Source of the DNA: JAIOSF01 sp963677755 | GTDB taxonomy: Bacteria; Campylobacterota; Campylobacteria; Campylobacterales; Arcobacteraceae | Direction of reading: 5' to 3' | Length of the DNA stretch: 64,000 nucleotides | Assembly: GCA_963677755.1 (NCBI GenBank) | Contig: OY782506.1 | Coordinates: forward strand, 1,612,001-1,676,000 | Shown: in pieces, positions 61,101 through 64,000 of the stretch | How positions within the stretch are numbered: position 1 is the stretch's first letter | How the letters are laid out: each line of letters opens with the position of its first letter | Position numbers and translations under genes: made by a program | The notes under the pieces: model-generated | Databases searched by the model: none | The model's input: only the letters and a program-made list of their open reading frames with translations | Told to the model about the DNA's origin: nothing

Positions 61101-64000
61101 ATTTGCACTTACCTCTACTGTAGCACTTCCACTTCCTGTAATTGTTTTTCCGCTTGCTTGAGATTCACCTAATGTTAAATCACCTGACACTGTAAAAGTA
61201 TCAAAAATATTACTACCATTATTTGTAGGATCTCCTAAAGTTTTGCCACTTAAATCCAAAGTATCACTTACGATTAACTCAGTTATTGAACCAGCTCCTT
61301 TAGTGACGGTTATTCCATCAAAATCATGGTCATTTACTGTATCTGTAGCATTGATTTTTAGTGTAGCGTTTATACCCAAAACAATAGTCATAGTCTTATC
61401 ATCTAAATCTGTTGCACTTAATATTAAAGTATCATTATCTGCAACTTGTATCTCTTCAAAGTTTGATAATGTTACAGATGACAAGTCAATATCCCCACTC
61501 AACTGTAAAATATCTTTAGTTGTTTCTCCACCTGCATCTAGGGTATTAAGTCCAGTAGTTGATGTCAGAATAAAAGTATCATCACCAGAACCTGTTTTAA
61601 TAATCTCTACATTTATTAAAGTATCATCATTTCCATCAGCTGTTAAAGTTGCAGATGTATTTCCATTAACATCTACGGTAATATTTTGACTTGATACACT
61701 ATAATCAGCTGTATCAACTCCACCTTTTGCATCAAATGATTTAAAGTCTCCATCTGCTTTTACAGAATCATTTACTAAAGTATCCCCTTGATTTGAACCA
61801 ATAAAATTTTCAAAATCAATAAACTCATCATCTCCGTCTCCACTAGAAATTCCAGCATCAAAATCAATAGTTACAGCATCTGTTGAACCACTATACGATA
61901 ATGTATCATCTCCAGTTCCAGCGATAATTGAGTTATCATTTGCATCACCTTGAACTGTATTTGAGTAGGTGTTGTCTGATATATCTATATGTTCTATCCC
62001 TGTTATTTGATCAGTACCTTCAGTTGTACTTGAAGCATGGTCTGCATCTGCACGAAGGTTGATATTTATAGCACTTCCACTTCCTGAATAATCTATCCAG
62101 TCACCATTAGTTCCATCATTTCCACCATCTATAGTGTCATTTCCAGTTCCACCTATAAGTGTATCATCACCTTCTCCTCCAAGTAGTGTATCATCACCTG
62201 AATATCCAGTTAATGTATCATCTCCACCTCTCCCTTCAAAAACATTATTATCGGTATTTCCAGTTAATGTATCATTTGAAGAAGTTCCATAAAAACCTTC
62301 TATATTTGTAAGTGTATCTGTTCCTGTACCTACACTATCAACTGTAGCATCACCACTTGCTCCTAGTGTTACATTTAGTGGTCCTGTTGCATTACTATAA
62401 TCTACAACATCAATATCATCTCCACCATCTATAGCATCATCTCCATCACCAAGTGCAGCTATAAACAGATCATTACCCGTACCACCTTTTAAAGTATCAT
62501 TTCCAATTCCACCTGTAATAGTATCAGCATCTGCTCCACCATCTATATAGTCATCTCCAGCTTCACCATCAAGGATATCTTCTCCACCACGACCACTTAA
62601 TGTATTTTTACCACTATTTCCAGAAATATTATCTGCAGAGGTACTTCCTGTGATATTTTCTATATCAAATAGATGATCAGTTCTTCCTCCTACAATAGTA
62701 GCTATTGCATCTCCATTATCATTTAAATCAACAGTTACATTTGATTCTGTTGTGTATTGAACTGTATCTCCATTTGTTTGACCTGTATCACCACCATAGA
62801 TATAGTTATTTCCAGTACCTCCATCAAGTAAATCATCTCCATCTTCTCCATATATTGTATCATCTCCACCATATCCATAAAGATAATCATTTGCATCTCC
62901 ACCCCAAAGTGTATTTTTACTTCCATTTGCATATATATGATCTGTATTGTCACTACCTCTCACATCTTCTATATTTAAAACACTTTGGGTAAGTGTTCCT
63001 ATGGTTGCACTATTTGAAGTTAAGTTTACATACACATAAAGATCATTATCTAAATTACTATAGTCTAGTAAATCTTGATTACCCTCTCCATCTATATAAT
63101 CTTGTCCTTCTGATCCATAAATAGTGTCATTACCATCTCCCATAAGAAGAGTATTTGAAGAACCATTTCCATATACAAAATCTTTATTTCCTGTACCTAT
63201 TATATTTTCTATATTTGTTACTGTTTCAGTATTAGTGTAAGTATCTATAGTTCTATTACCAGCAATAGTTTTACTGTCATCATCATAGGTTAATGTACTT
63301 CCACTTAAATTTACTACTACACCAGATGTTCCATTTTCTTTAAATGCCATGGTATCACCCACTGCTCCATTACTACTTCCATCAATAGTATCTGTTCCTT
63401 CATCATTTAAGATTGTATCATCACCACTACCAGCATTAATCACATCATCACCAAAACCACCATAGATTTTATCATTACCATTGTGAGCATTTATGATATC
63501 ATTTCCACCCATTCCTAAAATAATGTCATTCCCCTCATAAGCATTTACAATATTTACAGCATCATCACCAACAAAAACATCACTTCCCGAACTTAAATAA
63601 AAGTTTTCAAAATCTGAATTTCCAGAACCATCTACATAGATATAGTCAGTATTTCCTGTACCATCGGTAATTTCTACAAAAGTTTGATTACCACTATAAC
63701 TATCAAGTCCTGATAAATTTATAGTAGTACTTTGAGAGGTTAATGCCACCTCAGCGGTTGAAGAATCAAAGTCTGAGTCATATGTTGCATCTTGAAGAAT
63801 AATACTCGAACTTTGACCTCCACTCATCTCATCACTTCTAAAATCTAATATATCAGTTCCAGCTCCACCCATAAGAGTATCTATACCAGTTCCTATTGCA
63901 TTTGATGTAGTTCTTTCATTTGCATAGACTCTATCGTCTCCACTTCCTGCATCTACTACATCATTTCCATCTCTACCAAAAATATTATCAATTCCATCAT
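58152..64000 (-). CDS. Giant RTX-type surface protein/adhesin (5' end beyond the window)
   Basis: At least 1949 residues are visible; the frame stays open to the right edge. Near the right edge and down to about 61,900 there are many Ca-binding RTX nonapeptides (GGxGxDxLx, e.g. DGGTGNN, GGEGDDTLIGGTGNDT). Then comes a long Thr/Ser/Asn/Asp/Gly-rich beta-repeat region with three modules of about 245 residues (about 61,000-59,100), more RTX units (about 59,080-58,500), and a C-terminal segment ending in SLTIAAS, where a T1SS signal is expected. I see no cysteine. Alternatives are a biofilm adhesin of the LapA/SiiE type or an RTX S-layer protein; the absent N-terminus would help decide. Confidence 0.9.
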   Translation of the reverse strand, partial: DGIDNIFGRDGNDVVDAGSGDDRVYANERTTSNAIGTGIDTLMGGAGTDILDFRSDEMSGGQSSSIILQDATYDSDFDSSTAEVALTSQSTTINLSGLDSYSGNQTFVEITDGTGNTDYIYVDGSGNSDFENFYLSSGSDVFVGDDAVNIVNAYEGNDIILGMGGNDIINAHNGNDKIYGGFGDDVINAGSGDDTILNDEGTDTIDGSSNGAVGDTMAFKENGTSGVVVNLSGSTLTYDDDSKTIAGNRTIDTYTNTETVTNIENIIGTGNKDFVYGNGSSNTLLMGDGNDTIYGSEGQDYIDGEGNQDLLDYSNLDNDLYVYVNLTSNSATIGTLTQSVLNIEDVRGSDNTDHIYANGSKNTLWGGDANDYLYGYGGDDTIYGEDGDDLLDGGTGNNYIYGGDTGQTNGDTVQYTTESNVTVDLNDNGDAIATIVGGRTDHLFDIENITGSTSADNISGNSGKNTLSGRGGEDILDGEAGDDYIDGGADADTITGGIGNDTLKGGTGNDLFIAALGDGDDAIDGGDDIDVVDYSNATGPLNVTLGASGDATVDSVGTGTDTLTNIEGFYGTSSNDTLTGNTDNNVFEGRGGDDTLTGYSGDDTLLGGEGDDTLIGGTGNDTIDGGNDGTNGDWIDYSGSGSAININLRADADHASSTTEGTDQITGIEHIDISDNTYSNTVQGDANDNSIIAGTGDDTLSYSGSTDAVTIDFDAGISSGDGDDEFIDFENFIGSNQGDTLVNDSVKADGDFKSFDAKGGVDTADYSVSSQNITVDVNGNTSATLTADGNDDTLINVEIIKTGSGDDTFILTSTTGLNTLDAGGETTKDILQLSGDIDLSSVTLSNFEEIQVADNDTLILSATDLDDKTMTIVLGINATLKINATDTVNDHDFDGITVTKGAGSITELIVSDTLDLSGKTLGDPTNNGSNIFDTFTVSGDLTLGESQASGKTITGSGSATVEVSANSATDFSTVLDLTTPANETIEFTGSSTFTGDFGDSSVVVNSGQTLTTVIDKLNSVDVSGAGNVAATGNSTTVDLSKVDNNISLNGTVTLGNNKVSQGNIALGNTANLTIEDALDISGKTITGTGTLNLEGGGTVDLSNVNVSTLNGDFSSATTLNNLAVDIDASASSANMTVNAQNSVSSIKTGTGSDTINTADGSTNIDGGSGADKVVYTNDTTLTGTLTGVETITVSGANLTSNVANVTGNTVNGTGTLTINSTGTLDASSISNNLIINSDITLSNAGIGDITVNAGQVLTADASVLDGLTINGSGDIVVTGDSTTVDLSGIVNDVTVNGTVTLGDSKVNQGDVTVDGILTISDGTDISSKTIDGSGTLELQGSGTINLDNVGAVTLQGNFNGTTTLQNLEIDLVDNGSTGNVTVQTADGSLDIATGSGTDKVVYTASTTLAGTLTNVENISLNNGVILTTTVVALGTMAVAETGTATVKITDGSGTLDLSNIATDITLDGSVTIDSLNASVGTITTTNTKTVSVEADTISSKTVIGNGTLELTGNHSSINLSSISNDIQISGDIGINSVNNSANSIEVTAGDKLSADASVISGHTIDGTGTLALDGAGGTIDMSNISEVDLTANMTGTTTFNSLEIDIDASSSSGNITVNEVAGKNLSIDTGAGNDIVNLSDGDDTVSLGDGDDTININIDNLDASDTITDTSGTDTLNFNNIGSITSGDFTNINGIDTINFADGGVNSLTQTDDTLNGVTVNGGNNNDTFIFDDSFFDNNDTINGGTGTDTLEINDSATLADLDFSNLDSIETLDFSDNPNSVTLGTEASNAGINDVNGGSGVDNITVTSGTYNIDGGDGGDTFVLDFSNTSTINGGVGTDTVELDNYSGNVSNAFSNIEELNLVDSNNLTIDAKTINDWLSGSAGSEFTINGADDDTLNITTDTVNYQLSSDGGTNWVDSISDISAGSYQIDINGDDSSDISLTIAAS
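59120..61000 (-). repeat. Three tandem modules of about 245 codons in the RTX protein
   Basis: Landmarks recur in order: STTVDL...NGTVTLG then DIS.KTI.G.GTL.L.G.GTI.L and finally L..L.IDIDAS.SSGN.TVN. The STTVDL anchor sits near 60,882 and again near 60,141 (741 bases apart). The L.ID anchor sits near 60,631, 59,896 and 59,191 (735 and 705 bases apart). The copies are clearly related but diverged, so they are old duplications. Confidence 0.7.
61880..64000 (-). repeat. Block of RTX nonapeptide calcium-binding repeats
   Basis: Dense GGxGxDxLx-type units, clustered for example at about 62,120-62,300, 62,440-62,640, 62,780-62,930 and 63,060-63,160, separated by longer beta segments carrying E(N/D)I.GS...D. 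Each unit would bind calcium and fold after export. Because the block is coding and imperfect, it is not a DNA-level satellite. Confidence 0.8.

Noticed and set aside
58462..61689. Several long Ser/Val/Pro-rich plus-strand reading frames
   Set aside because: All lie opposite the RTX gene and reflect its biased composition, not independent genes.
62705..62992. His/Tyr/Leu-rich reading frame on the plus strand
   Set aside because: It is the complement of the repetitive RTX codons (GAT-rich units read backward as ATC/CAT); it has no ribosome site and no domain.
58152..64000. CRISPR array or DNA satellite
   Set aside because: The periodicity is at protein level (nonapeptides and long modules); DNA copies are diverged and there are no constant repeats with unique spacers.

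Overview
The window is AT-rich, gene-dense DNA from a Campylobacterota bacterium, most likely an Arcobacteraceae member. The evidence is the futalosine-pathway enzyme MqnC, an HspR/CbpA heat-shock pair, two-member GltX-type synthetases, the PdxJ-PdxA pair, an FtsA-FtsZ operon led by a PpiD-like chaperone, and T-rich promoters with TATAAT -10 boxes but mostly no -35. I see no rRNA, tRNA or CRISPR array. Genus-level placement is inference from gene content.

Left part (1-40,983): mostly chromosomal housekeeping. In order: start of mlaC, mlaA, nth, rdgB (minus); a YajR-like MFS carrier, a lone RND permease, bamA, mqnC, an M16 protein without its zinc motif, a degenerate GluRS-like protein, yggT and a GlnRS with a C-terminal YqeY-type domain (plus); thrC; a tyrosine-recombinase remnant; adenine deaminase; a free-standing topoisomerase-type zinc-ribbon repeat protein; pdxJ-pdxA; a DHH phosphoesterase with yebC; an FMN-binding GltB-like protein; recO; a DEAD-box helicase with a FieF-like carrier; ppiD-ftsA-ftsZ; hspR-cbpA under a clear HAIR-type operator; prmC, M48, PLD-like, MtfA, SafE-like and NosL-like genes; and a PstS-like binding protein paired with an orphan histidine kinase.

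Right part (40,982-64,000): almost all on the minus strand, this is one locus for making, exporting and controlling a giant RTX surface protein. In transcription order it holds the RTX protein (its N-terminus lies beyond the right edge), SapC, a TPR-glycosyltransferase, a type I secretion ABC transporter with a dead peptidase domain, the HlyD adaptor, a Cache-type membrane sensor without output domain, a MotA/ExbB-like channel protein, a MotB-like partner, a TolC-type outer-membrane factor fused to SPOR-like domains, a LapD-like degenerate GGDEF/EAL receptor, a lipoprotein, a Sel1-repeat protein and truD.

The main discovery candidate is this locus. It combines three logics known separately: a proton-channel-assisted type I system (as in Salmonella SPI-4 SiiAB with SiiCDF), c-di-GMP control of a giant adhesin (as in Pseudomonas LapD), and SapC with a T1SS (as in Campylobacter fetus sapCDEF). 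The TolC-SPOR fusion adds a probable peptidoglycan anchor. The second notable point is a GluRS-like protein that has lost HIGH, KMSKR and the RGEDH-type motif, two genes upstream of a GlnRS that would make the ancestral Glu-tRNA(Gln) route redundant.
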